Shown: positions 7,798-15,446, counted from the stretch's first letter. The stretch: 17,959 nt of DNA from an uncultured Chloroflexota bacterium (GCA_903924005.1 CAIXZV010000143.1:1-17959); one strand, 5' to 3'. Numbers and translations are program-made. Notes: generated by a model from the letters alone, not told the origin.

Positions 7798-10218
7798 CTA
7801 GCCGCGAAGCCTGGCGCCTGACGGGTCGTACGGGACCTGGGGCAGGATCCGGGCGGTCCGCCGCTCGCCGTCTACGTCCACGCCAAGTGCTGGCTGCGCC
7901 TCAGCGATGTCGGCGGCGACGTAGCCCAGCGCCAAGCTTATGCCCACGTGGTGGCCATAGGCGCCCGAGGTGACCTCGCCCACCAGCCGCCCGTCATGCC
8001 AGATAGCGTTGTCCTTGGCGGCATCGGTATCGGCCGCGTCAACGTGGAGCAGCACCAGCCGTCGCGTCGGGCCGAGCCCCCGGGCCGTCTGCTTCGCGGC
8101 GTGGCGGCCGGTGAAGTCGCCCTTGTCCAGCGCGACAAAGCGGTCCAGCCCGCATTCCGCAGGCGTCACGTCCTGGCGGTACTCGGCCGACCAGATGGCG
8201 TAGCCCTTCTCCAGGCGGAGACTGTCGAGCGCCCGGTCCCCGATGAGCCGCAAGCCGTGGGGCCGGCCGGCGGCAAGGAGCTCGTGCAGGAGCGCGCGGT
8301 GGCTGGCCACCGGCACGGCGATCTCGTAGCCAAGCTCGCCGGTGAGCGATATGCGGCCCACCACGGCATCGGCCGCGCCAACGCGCATGGGCCGTACGCC
8401 AAGGAACGGCAGCCCGGCGTTGGACACGTCGTCGGCGGTCATGGCCGCCAGGATCTCCCGCGACGCCGGCCCCGTGACCGCGAAGCCCATCATCTCGGCC
8501 GTCAGGTTGCGCAGCGTCACGCCCGCGGCCGGCAGCGACGAGCGGAACCAGCGCATGTGCCAGTCCTGCAGGTAGTAGGAGCCCGTCAGCCAGAAGCGGT
8601 CCGCGGCCAGCCGCGCCACGGTGAGGTCGCCCATCAGCAGACCGGTCTTGCCCAGCATCGGCGCCAGGCGGATGCGGCCAACCCCGGGCAGACGCGCCGC
8701 GAGCAGGTGGTCCAGCCAGGCCTCGGCGCCCGGTCCGGACACCTCGTAGCGCGCGTACTGGGCAATCTCAAAGGCGCCGGCCGCCAACCGGACCGCGGCC
8801 ACCTCTTGCGCCACGATGGGCTCCGCGTTGGAGCGCCCAAAGGTGGCGGTCTCCATGAAGTCCGGGCTGGGCGCGAAGTACAGCGGCACCTCCAGCCCCC
8901 AGTTCACCGTGTGGCGCGCGCCGGCCGCCAGCAGGTCCTCGTACGCTGGGGTGGTGGTGAGCGGCCGACCGGCGGGGAGCTGCTCGTTGGGGTAGGCGAT
9001 GAGGAAGCGGCGCGCGTAGAACTGGCCGGTCATCGCGCGCAGGTAGCCGTCGTCCGCCGCAAACCCGCCAAAGCGCGCGGGATCCATGCCAAACGCGTCC
9101 AGTCCGGGTTCGCCATCGGCAATCCAGTTGGCCAGCACCAGGCCCACACCCGCGCTCTGCGAGAACCCGGCAAAGACGCCGCACGCCGCCCAGTAGCCCG
9201 GCAGCCCCGCATATGGCCCCACCAGCGGGTTGCCGTCCGGCGTGCACGTGAAGGCGCCGCAGACCCAGCGCCGAATGCCCGCGGTCTCCAGCACCGGGAA
9301 GCGCTCGTAGGCAAACGCAAGCTCGGGCGCGATCCGGTCAAGGTCGGTGGGCAGCAGCGTCATGCCGAAGTCCCACGGGGCGCCGTCCACGGCCCAGTGC
9401 GCGGGGTGCTGCTCGTAGACGCCCAGCAGGAGCCCGTTGCCCTCGCGCTGGAGATAGGTGAACCCCTCAAGATCCGTGACGGCGGGCATGAGCCCCTTGA
9501 TCGCCGCCACCTGCGGGATCTCGTCGGTCACCAGGTAGTGGTGCGCCAGCGGCACCAGCGGGTGGTCCACGCCCACCATGCGGCCGATGCGCCGCGCCCA
9601 GAGGCCGCCCGCGTTCACCACGTGCTGCGCGGTGACGATGCCCTGCTCGGTCTCCACGTCCCAGTCGCCATCGGCCCGCCGCCGCAGCCCCGTCACGCGG
9701 TTGCCCGTCACGATGTCCACGCCCCTGGCCCGGGCCGCCGCGCCGTAGGCGTACACCGCGCCGCTGGAGTCGAGGTTGCCCTCGTCCGGGTCAAACAGGG
9801 CGCCGTAGAGCCCGGCCGGGTTCACCACGGGGACCATCTCGGCGGCCTCGGCCGGGCTCAACAGCCGCGCGCCGTCGTGGCCGTGGGCGCGCAGGTGCGC
9901 CAGTTCCGTCTTCAGCCAGCGCCAGCGTTCCGAGGTGCCCGCGAGCTCGATGCCGCCGGACATCTTCAGCCCGATCGCCTGGCCGCTTTCCGCCTCGATC
10001 TTGGGGTACTGCTCGATGGTGTAGCGCTGGAGCGCGGCGATCCGCGTATCCGCGTTGATCGCGTGGAACCCACCCGCGGCATGCCAGGAGGAGCCGGCGG
10101 TGAGCCGGTCGCGCTCAATGAGGCCCACGTCCGTGATGCCCCTGCGCGCCAGGTGGTACGCCACGCTGACGCCCACGATCCCGCCGCCGATCACGACAAC
10201 CCGGTACTGGCTCCTCAT
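7798..10218 (-). CDS. Dimethylglycine/sarcosine dehydrogenase-like FAD oxidoreductase with GcvT domains
   Basis: Oxidative N-demethylase of the DMGDH/SARDH family; members oxidise an N-methyl group of dimethylglycine, sarcosine or related amines and usually pass the formaldehyde equivalent to tetrahydrofolate. The 806 residues match the usual full length. The FAD-binding DAO domain spans about 5-365, with the dinucleotide motif G-G-G-I-V-G at 11-16 and Glu35. S-S-W-H-A-A-G follows, where His46 matches the histidine that binds FAD covalently in the mitochondrial enzymes. The central FAO_M domain lies at about 368-424, the GcvT folate domain at about 427-700 (G-E-L-G-Y-E-I at 627-633) and the GcvT C-terminal barrel at about 717-796. 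All four are intact. It is divergent from an MttB-like methyltransferase across 52 bp, which supports a role in betaine or methylamine breakdown. The exact substrate cannot be read from the sequence. Confidence 0.9.
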   Translation of the reverse strand: MRSQYRVVVIGGGIVGVSVAYHLARRGITDVGLIERDRLTAGSSWHAAGGFHAINADTRIAALQRYTIEQYPKIEAESGQAIGLKMSGGIELAGTSERWRWLKTELAHLRAHGHDGARLLSPAEAAEMVPVVNPAGLYGALFDPDEGNLDSSGAVYAYGAAARARGVDIVTGNRVTGLRRRADGDWDVETEQGIVTAQHVVNAGGLWARRIGRMVGVDHPLVPLAHHYLVTDEIPQVAAIKGLMPAVTDLEGFTYLQREGNGLLLGVYEQHPAHWAVDGAPWDFGMTLLPTDLDRIAPELAFAYERFPVLETAGIRRWVCGAFTCTPDGNPLVGPYAGLPGYWAACGVFAGFSQSAGVGLVLANWIADGEPGLDAFGMDPARFGGFAADDGYLRAMTGQFYARRFLIAYPNEQLPAGRPLTTTPAYEDLLAAGARHTVNWGLEVPLYFAPSPDFMETATFGRSNAEPIVAQEVAAVRLAAGAFEIAQYARYEVSGPGAEAWLDHLLAARLPGVGRIRLAPMLGKTGLLMGDLTVARLAADRFWLTGSYYLQDWHMRWFRSSLPAAGVTLRNLTAEMMGFAVTGPASREILAAMTADDVSNAGLPFLGVRPMRVGAADAVVGRISLTGELGYEIAVPVASHRALLHELLAAGRPHGLRLIGDRALDSLRLEKGYAIWSAEYRQDVTPAECGLDRFVALDKGDFTGRHAAKQTARGLGPTRRLVLLHVDAADTDAAKDNAIWHDGRLVGEVTSGAYGHHVGISLALGYVAADIAEAQPALGVDVDGERRTARILPQVPYDPSGARLRG

Positions 10219-10270
10219 AGCCGTCGATTATGCGGGTGCGGCTCCGCCCTCCGGCGTCTATCGTGGCGCC
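10219..10270. promoter_or_regulatory. Shared divergent promoter region, possible near-leaderless promoter
   Basis: Only 52 bp separate the starts of the dehydrogenase (minus) and the methyltransferase (plus), so both promoters must lie here or inside the genes. On the minus strand CATAAT (10232-10227) matches five of six bases of a -10 box and ends 8 nt before the ATG at 10218. Transcription from it would begin about at the start codon, giving a leaderless or nearly leaderless mRNA. No convincing -35 box or Shine-Dalgarno is seen for either gene. Confidence 0.35.
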
Positions 10271-11824
10271 ATGCCCGATGACACCACCGCGCCGCGCCGC
10301 CGCCACACGCGCCGGACGACGGGCGGGATCCCCCAGCCGCCGTGGCGGCGCCTGATCAACCCGTATCGGCCGCTGGAGATCCTCTCGGCCGACCAGGTGG
10401 AGACCATCCACCACGCGTCGCTGACGATCCTGCGCGACATCGGCGTGGAGGTCCTTGGCGGCCGGGCGCTGGACCTGTGTACGGCGGCCGGCGCGCGCGT
10501 GGAGCGGGCGGGTGGCGCCCGGGGCGTTGGGGGCCGCGTCCGGCTGGACCCGGCGCAGGTTGACGTGCTGGTGGCGCTGGCCCCGTCGCGCTTTGAGCTC
10601 CACGCCCGCAACCCGGAGCGCAACCTCGTCTTCGGCGAGCGGCATCTGGTCTTTGGCGCGGTGGGCGGTCCGGCGTTTGTCACGGATCTTGACCGCGGCC
10701 GACGAGCCGGGACAGCCGCCGACTTCGACGCCTTTGTGCGCGTCATCGGCAGCCTCGACATCATCCACCAGGAGGGCGGCGGCCCCCTGGAGCCCATGGA
10801 TCTGCCGGTCGTAACACGCCATCTCGACATGTACCGCACGCTGGCGACGCTGCTGGACAAGACCTGGCAGTGCCTTGGGTCGGGACGGACGGTGGTGGAC
10901 GATGCCCTTGAGATGGTCTGCCTCACCCGCGGTGTGGGCCGCGAGGAGCTGCTGGCGCGGCCAAGCCTGATGACCATCATCAACTCCAACTCGCCGCTGC
11001 GGCTGGACGGGCCGATGTCGGACGGGCTCATCGAGATGGCGACCTTTGGGCAGCCCGTGGTGGTCACGCCGTTTACGCTGGCCGGTGCCATGACGCCGGC
11101 AACCCTGGCGGGGGCGCTGGCCCAGCAGAACGCCGAGGCGCTGTTCATGATCGCCCTGGCGCAGATCGCCCGGCCCGGCGCGCCCGTGGTCTATGGCGGC
11201 TTTACGTCCAACGTGGACATGCGGACGGGCTCGCCCGCGTTTGGCACACCGGAGTACGTGAAGGCTGCCATCGCCACCGGGCAGCTGGCCCGTCGCTGCG
11301 GGCTGCCGCACCGCTCGTCCAACGTCACGGGTGCGGCCGTGGTGGACGCCCAGGCGGCCTATGAGAGCCAGATGTCCATCTGGGGCTCGGTGATGGCCGG
11401 GGCAAGCCTGCTGTACCAGGGCGCGGGCTGGCTGGAGGGCGGGCTGACGGCGTCCTTTGAGAAGCTGATCCTTGACGCGGAGATGCTCGCGCAGATGGCC
11501 GAGGTCCTGACGCCGTTCCCCGTGGACGACGACGCGCTGGGTCTGTCGTCCATCGCGGAGGTTGGGCCGGGCGGCCACTTCTTTGGCACGGCGCACACCC
11601 TGGAGCGATACGAGACCGCCTTCTACCAGCCGATGTTGTCTGACTGGCGCCCGTTTGAGACGTGGCAGGAGGACGGGGCGCGCACCGCCACCGAGCGCGC
11701 GAACCGGATCTGGAAGCAGCTGCTGGCCGAGTACGAGCCGCCGCCGCTGGCGTCTGGGGTGGGTGAGGCGCTTGACGCGTTTGTGGCGCGGCGGAAGCGG
11801 GAGATCGAGGCCAACCCGGGCTGA
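10271..11824 (+). CDS. MttB-superfamily (trimethylamine methyltransferase-like) protein, no pyrrolysine
   Basis: Putative methyltransferase of the MttB superfamily (COG5598). Characterised members move a methyl group from trimethylamine, glycine betaine or another quaternary amine to a corrinoid protein. The frame runs back to 10055, but that part is antisense to the dehydrogenase, so I place the start at the ATG at 10271 (517 residues). Family features are the N-terminal L-S-A-D-Q-V-E-T-I-H-H-A-S (about 38-50), the glycine-rich core with P-V-V-Y-G-G-F-T-S (305-313), and D-A-Q-A-A-Y-E-S (359-366). G-A-G-W-L-E-G-G (384-391) and a C-terminal W-K-Q-L-L-A-E-Y-E-P-P helix (481-491) follow. Pyrrolysine members carry an in-frame TAG shortly before the Q-A-x-Y-E-S motif; here only sense codons occur, as in glycine betaine methyltransferase (MtgB) and many undefined homologues. 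No corrinoid-binding protein or reactivase is encoded nearby. Confidence 0.85.
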   Translation: MPDDTTAPRRRHTRRTTGGIPQPPWRRLINPYRPLEILSADQVETIHHASLTILRDIGVEVLGGRALDLCTAAGARVERAGGARGVGGRVRLDPAQVDVLVALAPSRFELHARNPERNLVFGERHLVFGAVGGPAFVTDLDRGRRAGTAADFDAFVRVIGSLDIIHQEGGGPLEPMDLPVVTRHLDMYRTLATLLDKTWQCLGSGRTVVDDALEMVCLTRGVGREELLARPSLMTIINSNSPLRLDGPMSDGLIEMATFGQPVVVTPFTLAGAMTPATLAGALAQQNAEALFMIALAQIARPGAPVVYGGFTSNVDMRTGSPAFGTPEYVKAAIATGQLARRCGLPHRSSNVTGAAVVDAQAAYESQMSIWGSVMAGASLLYQGAGWLEGGLTASFEKLILDAEMLAQMAEVLTPFPVDDDALGLSSIAEVGPGGHFFGTAHTLERYETAFYQPMLSDWRPFETWQEDGARTATERANRIWKQLLAEYEPPPLASGVGEALDAFVARRKREIEANPG

Positions 11825-11942
11825 GGCGCTGAGGGCATGGCGCACGTCGCGCACGTGCAGCCCGTCGCGACGTTCCCCATCCTGCTGCTTGGTCTCGCCA
11901 TGGCGATCTTGGCGGGCGCCTCGTTGCGCCCGGCGGTCCCGC

Positions 11943-11975
11943 GGGTGAAGGGTTCCGCGACGCGACGTTTCACCC
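11943..11975. repeat. Inverted repeat GGGTGAA/TTCACCC
   Basis: GGGTGAA (11943-11949) and its exact reverse complement TTCACCC (11969-11975) are 19 nt apart. A shifted pairing, AAGGGT (11948-11953) with ACCCTT (11972-11977), is also possible, so an RNA here could take two forms. Two further TTCAC copies follow at 12061-12065 and 12068-12072. The set could be an operator dyad with extra half-sites or part of a structured leader; no T-tract follows, so a simple terminator is unlikely. Confidence 0.4.
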
Positions 11976-12026
11976 TTCTGGCGCGGCGTCTGTTCCGTGT
12001 CGGGGGAGTCCATGAAACAAACCGTG

Positions 12027-12051
12027 CGCGGGACGGGTGGAGCGTCCCGCG
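12027..12051 (+). other. Strong GC hairpin, possible terminator or attenuator
   Basis: CGCGGGACG (12027-12035), loop GGTGGAG, then CGTCCCGCG (12043-12051): a perfect 9-bp stem with a 7-nt loop. It lies about 200 bp after the methyltransferase stop and 78 bp before the next start. No run of T follows, so if it ends transcription it is not a canonical intrinsic terminator; an attenuator or an mRNA-stabilising end is equally possible. Confidence 0.5.
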
Positions 12052-12129
12052 ACCTAACTGTTCACCATTCACGCGGCTGGGCGCAGCACACGGCCCTGAC
12101 GCCGCCGCCGCGTCTGCGATCATGACCGC

Positions 12130-13347
12130 ATGGGACGCATCCACCCGGCTGGCTCCGCAGAACTCCCCAAGACCGCTGACGTCGTGGTCATCGGCGGGGG
12201 CATCGCGGGCGCCACGGACGCCTTCTTCCTTGGCCGCCACGGGTTCAACGCCGTGGTCCTGGAGCGGGCGCCGCAGCTGGCCTCGCTGACCACATCGCAG
12301 GCCGTCGCCTGCTTCCGCGCCCAGTGGGACGACCCGGACTACGCAGCCCTGGTGCTGCCAAGCATCGCGTTCTACGAGGCGTTCGAGGCCGAGACGGGGC
12401 TGCGCGACTGGCCCATCGGGCTTCGGCAGCAGGGCTGGGTGTTCCTGACATCGGCCGCCGACGGCCCGGCCACGCTTGGCCGCTTTGTCGAGGCAACGCG
12501 CAACTTCGGCGTCGGGGACAGCGAGCTCCTCACGGGCGACGAGATCCAGCGGCGCTTCCCCTGGGTTTCCGAGCGGATGACCGCCGCCAGCTACCGGGCG
12601 CGCGACGGCTGGGTCTCGCCCTACGAGGTGGTCCACGGGCTGGCACGCGCCGCGGCCAACGCGGAGATCTACCTGGGCACGGCGGCGGTTGAGATCCTCA
12701 CGGACGGTGACGGCGGGCACGTGACCGGCGTCCGAACGCCGGCTGGAACCATCGCCACAGAGCGCGTCGTCATCGCTGCCGGTCCTTTCGCCAAGCGTCT
12801 TGCCGCCACGGCGGGTCTGGACCTGCCGGTCACGATGGTCCGCCACCACCGCGCGATGGTGGCCCCGCAGCCCGAGATCCCAGCTTTTGGGCCGATGACG
12901 CTTGACACCGACACGCACGCCTACTGGCGGCCCGAGGGCGGCGGCGCCTTCCTGGGCATGGGTCAGGACGAGCCCGGCAGCGAGCCGGTGGATCCGGTGC
13001 CTACGGACTGGACGTTTCCCGCGGTTGTGATGGACGCGGCCAGCCAGGCCGTGCCCTTCTGGGCGACGATCGCTGACCGGCTCACGAGCGCCGAGATCAG
13101 CCTGGCCGCCGGTCAGTACACATGCACGGCCGACGGGCGCCCCTTCATTGGCAGCGCCGGGTCCGCCGGCCCCAACGGCCTCTACCTGCACACGGGCGAC
13201 AACGGGTGGGGGATCGAGGGCGGGCCGGAGTCCGGCCGGCGTCTCGCGGCCATCGTGGCCGGGGAGGCACCGGACGACGAGCGCAACCCATATCGGCTCA
13301 CCAGAGCCACAGCCGCAGCGGACGCGGCCCGAACCACGACATACTGA
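12130..13347 (+). CDS. FAD-dependent oxidoreductase, DAO family, sarcosine oxidase beta-like
   Basis: Flavoenzyme of the D-amino-acid oxidase fold, 405 residues, close in length to sarcosine oxidase subunit beta; members oxidise secondary or tertiary amino acids. The N-terminal V-V-V-I-G-G-G-I-A-G (18-27) and Glu45 bind the FAD ADP part. A catalytic-core segment T-S-Q-A-V-A-C-F-R lies at 55-63. Near the C-terminus Y-T-C-T-A-D-G-R-P-F-I-G precedes G-D-N-G-W-G-I-E-G-G (356-365), where this family normally shows a G-x-x-G-x-G-like flavin contact. The short segment F/Y-T-C-T-x-D-G-x-P recurs in the dimethylglycine-dehydrogenase-like protein of this window (323-331). No alpha, gamma or delta subunit of a heterotetrameric sarcosine oxidase is present, so it may act alone. 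The ATG at 12130 has no clear Shine-Dalgarno. Confidence 0.85.
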   Translation: MGRIHPAGSAELPKTADVVVIGGGIAGATDAFFLGRHGFNAVVLERAPQLASLTTSQAVACFRAQWDDPDYAALVLPSIAFYEAFEAETGLRDWPIGLRQQGWVFLTSAADGPATLGRFVEATRNFGVGDSELLTGDEIQRRFPWVSERMTAASYRARDGWVSPYEVVHGLARAAANAEIYLGTAAVEILTDGDGGHVTGVRTPAGTIATERVVIAAGPFAKRLAATAGLDLPVTMVRHHRAMVAPQPEIPAFGPMTLDTDTHAYWRPEGGGAFLGMGQDEPGSEPVDPVPTDWTFPAVVMDAASQAVPFWATIADRLTSAEISLAAGQYTCTADGRPFIGSAGSAGPNGLYLHTGDNGWGIEGGPESGRRLAAIVAGEAPDDERNPYRLTRATAAADAARTTTY

Positions 13348-13352
13348 CGCCC

Positions 13353-14408
13353 ATGACCATCCGCCCGCTCCGTCTGCTTACCCGCAACATCGAGGCGCCG
13401 CTGCTCTTCGAGACGTTCTTCGTTGCGGCCGTGGCGTCGTTTCTGGGCATCCGCTGGTTCCTGGCGGCCACGGGCTATCCCAAGATTGGGTCCAACGGCC
13501 TCCACATCGCGCACATGCTCTGGGGCGGACTGCTCCTCCTGCTGGCCGTGCTACTCCTGATCGGGTTTCTTGACCGCGCCATGAGCCACACGGCCACCGC
13601 CATCGCAGGCTTTGGCTTTGGCACCTTCATCGACGAGATTGGCAAGTTCGTCACCTCCGACAACGACTACTTCTACCGCCCCTCGATTGCGCTGATCTAC
13701 GGCGTCTTCGTCCTGGTGTTTCTGGTGTCACGGATGCTGGTGGGCCAGCGCAAGCTCAGCTCTGACGAGGCGCTGGCCAACGCGCTCTCGCTCATGTCGG
13801 GAGCGCCGGTCAAGGGGCTTGAGCAAGATGACCGGCTGCGCATCGCCGAACTGCTTGCCCTGGCCGACCCGGCCGACCCGCGGACGCGCGCCGCCACCCG
13901 CTATCTCGCCGCGATCCCGGCAATCCCGGACCACGACAACATCATCGAGATTGCGAAGGGTCGCCTTGCGGCCGTGTACACCCGCGTGATGGCCGTGTCA
14001 TGGGCGGACGAGGCGCTGATCGTCATCGTGCTGGTGTACACCGTGCTGGCCGTGGCGGGCGTCACGTTTGTGGCGTCGCTGCTGCCGGCGAACGACACGG
14101 CGGGTCTGGCGGGCGCCTTTGCCGCCCAGGTGGGCTCCACGCTTGCCGGGGCGCTGCTGGTGGCGATTGGCGTGGTCTCGCTGCGCCGCTCGCGCGTCAC
14201 GGCGTACCACTGGTTCCAGCGCGGGCTGCTGGTCTGGATCCTCGTGACCCAGGTGTTTGTCTTCTACAGCTCGCAGTTTGGCGGTCTTGGCGGTCTCGCC
14301 ATCGACCTCATGGCCTACGGCAGCCTGCGCTATGCCATCCGCCTGGAGCGGGCGGCCCAGCGCGCGAAGGCCGGCGTTCATGTGGACAACCCGCCCGACG
14401 ACGAGTAG
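13353..14408 (+). CDS. Conserved polytopic membrane protein of unknown function
   Basis: A 351-residue integral membrane protein. The frame is open from 13122, but the upstream part overlaps the flavoprotein gene; the ATG at 13353, 5 nt after that stop, fits a coupled start. Hydrophobic segments lie at about 17-38, 50-72, 81-93 (weaker), 109-130, 220-244, 250-277, 289-306 and possibly 310-325. A soluble stretch at about 131-210 separates the halves. Polar residues sit inside or at the ends of helices: H51 and H54 in H-I-A-H-M-L-W-G-G, then F-G-F-G-T-F-I-D-E-I-G-K-F (87-99) and T-S-D-N-D-Y-F-Y-R-P (101-110). These look conserved rather than random and could form an active or metal-binding site. 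I know similar uncharacterised membrane proteins in high-GC bacteria but no function. It probably shares a transcript with the flavoprotein. Confidence 0.85.
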   Translation: MTIRPLRLLTRNIEAPLLFETFFVAAVASFLGIRWFLAATGYPKIGSNGLHIAHMLWGGLLLLLAVLLLIGFLDRAMSHTATAIAGFGFGTFIDEIGKFVTSDNDYFYRPSIALIYGVFVLVFLVSRMLVGQRKLSSDEALANALSLMSGAPVKGLEQDDRLRIAELLALADPADPRTRAATRYLAAIPAIPDHDNIIEIAKGRLAAVYTRVMAVSWADEALIVIVLVYTVLAVAGVTFVASLLPANDTAGLAGAFAAQVGSTLAGALLVAIGVVSLRRSRVTAYHWFQRGLLVWILVTQVFVFYSSQFGGLGGLAIDLMAYGSLRYAIRLERAAQRAKAGVHVDNPPDDE

Positions 14409-14454
14409 ACGCTCCGGCGGTCGTGCGCCGTCCGGCGGCTAGAAACGCGCCCCA

Positions 14455-14470
14455 GCGACCGGCTGGTCGC
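14455..14470 (+). other. Short hairpin in the leader of the phosphotriesterase-like operon
   Basis: GCGACC-GGCT-GGTCGC is a perfect 6-bp stem with a 4-nt loop, ending 7 nt before the Shine-Dalgarno of the next gene. Just upstream, TCCGGCGG occurs twice (14413-14420 and 14431-14438), 18 nt apart from start to start. The hairpin could affect translation or mark the end of the previous transcript; the repeats could be a regulator site. Confidence 0.35.
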
Positions 14471-14477
14471 GCCCCCT

Positions 14478-14482
14478 GGAGG
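14478..14482 (+). promoter_or_regulatory. Shine-Dalgarno GGAGG deciding a GTG start
   Basis: GGAGG lies 4 nt before the GTG at 14487. Several more GTG codons follow in frame (14502, 14505, 14511), but this is the only one at a workable spacing and it keeps the usual N-terminal V-x-S-V-T-G-P-V-P strand. Confidence 0.6.
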
Positions 14483-14486
14483 TTGT

Positions 14487-15446
14487 GTGGCCCTTCCGCA
14501 TGTGGTGAGCGTGACCGGACCCGTGCCGCCTGAGCGGCTTGGCGTTGTGGATGCCCACGACCATCTGCTCCTTGACTCGCCCGCGCTCAAGAACCAGGAG
14601 ATCACCGACACAGCCAAATCGATCCAAGAGGTTGAGGACGGGCGCGCCACGGGGATTGGCACGATCGTCGAGATGACGCCCATTGGGCTTGGCCGCAACC
14701 CTGCGGGTCTGCGCGCTATCGCGCAGGCAACCGGCGTGGTGATCGTGGCGACGTCGGGCTACCACCGTGACGCGCACTACCCGGCGGGTCACTGGGTGTA
14801 CGACGCCACCGTTGAGGTCCTCGCGGACCGCATCGAGACGGACCTGCGCAGCGGCATGCACCCGTCGGACTGGATTGATCCGTCGCTGCCGCTTGACGCT
14901 GCGCGCGCCGGGGTGATCAAGGGCGGCGCCTCCTACCACCGGATCAGCCGTGCGGAACGGCGCAGACTCGAGGCCATCGGCGGCGCGAGCGCGCGGACGG
15001 GCGCCCCAATCCTGGTCCACTCGGAGGTTGGCACCGCCGCGCACGAGATCGTGGATCTGCTGCTGGGAGCCGGTGCTGCGGTCAACCGGATCGCGCTTGC
15101 GCACCTCGACCGCAACCCGGACGCGGAGCTCCACGCCGAGATCGCCGCCCGCGGCGTCACGCTTGAGTACGACACGATCGGCCGGACCAAGTACCACCCT
15201 GACAGCGTGGTGCTTGACCTGATTGAGGCCGTTGCGGCAGCGGGTCATCTTGACCGGATTGTGCTTGGCCTTGATCTGGGGCTTCGCGACTACCTGCGGG
15301 CGTACGAGGGCGGGCCCGGCCTGCGGTACCTGATGACAGCGTTTGCGCCAAGGCTCCGGCGCCGGCTTGGCGACGCCGGTGCGGAGCGCATCCTCGTGGC
15401 CAACCCGGCCAGGTTTTTCGCCATCGCGGGCGAGGGCGCGGCGTGA
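14487..15446 (+). CDS. Phosphotriesterase-family metal-dependent hydrolase (PTE-related/lactonase-like)
   Basis: Amidohydrolase-fold TIM-barrel enzyme of the phosphotriesterase family; characterised relatives hydrolyse lactones, esters or phosphotriesters with two metal ions. The 319 residues match the family length. All metal ligands can be placed: H24-x-H26 (V-D-A-H-D-H), bridging lysine K145 (V-I-K-G-G), H178 (L-V-H-S-E), H206 (L-A-H-L-D-R-N-P-D) and D263 (G-L-D). The site therefore looks intact. The first motif reads AHDH, where relatives usually have T-L-x-H-E-H, a minor difference. The C-terminus keeps I-L-V-A-N-P-A-R-F-F. Its TGA overlaps the start of the following FAD oxidoreductase (GTGA), which suggests it prepares or releases that enzyme's substrate. 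The natural substrate is unknown; a lactone or sugar-acid ester would fit the family but is inference. Confidence 0.88.
   Translation: MALPHVVSVTGPVPPERLGVVDAHDHLLLDSPALKNQEITDTAKSIQEVEDGRATGIGTIVEMTPIGLGRNPAGLRAIAQATGVVIVATSGYHRDAHYPAGHWVYDATVEVLADRIETDLRSGMHPSDWIDPSLPLDAARAGVIKGGASYHRISRAERRRLEAIGGASARTGAPILVHSEVGTAAHEIVDLLLGAGAAVNRIALAHLDRNPDAELHAEIAARGVTLEYDTIGRTKYHPDSVVLDLIEAVAAAGHLDRIVLGLDLGLRDYLRAYEGGPGLRYLMTAFAPRLRRRLGDAGAERILVANPARFFAIAGEGAA

Larger units (their letters stand above)
11825..12129. other. 305-bp intergenic region with hairpin and inverted repeat
   Basis: No believable gene fills this gap. A plus-strand frame from 11837 begins with a hydrophobic stretch but runs on to 12289, deep inside the next gene, and looks spurious. 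The region holds an inverted repeat at 11943-11975 and a strong hairpin at 12027-12051, listed separately. Between and after them are the only locally AT-richer stretches (about 12011-12021 and 12052-12072), the likeliest places for a promoter of the downstream flavoprotein gene. I could not match it to a riboswitch class I know. Confidence 0.5.

Noticed and set aside
10055..10270. N-terminal extension of the methyltransferase
   Set aside because: It is antisense to the start of the dehydrogenase and crosses the likely promoter region; the family's first motif begins well after the ATG at 10271.
7948..10281. Long plus-strand frame of 777 codons
   Set aside because: It mirrors the dehydrogenase gene, is extremely rich in Arg, His, Ala, Val and Gly, and has no domain; the opposite strand has four intact domains.
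11825..12129. Glycine or other known riboswitch before the amine-oxidase gene
   Set aside because: The metabolic context made this attractive, but I could not place any conserved aptamer core; only the generic hairpin and inverted repeat are visible.
11837..12289. Possible small membrane protein in the intergenic region
   Set aside because: Only the first 30 or so residues are hydrophobic; the frame then becomes Arg-rich and overlaps the next gene by 160 nt, with no Shine-Dalgarno.
10115..13191. Two long minus-strand frames of 632 and 522 codons
   Set aside because: They are antisense to the methyltransferase and the sarcosine-oxidase-like gene, both with clear family motifs; the frames look like shadows.
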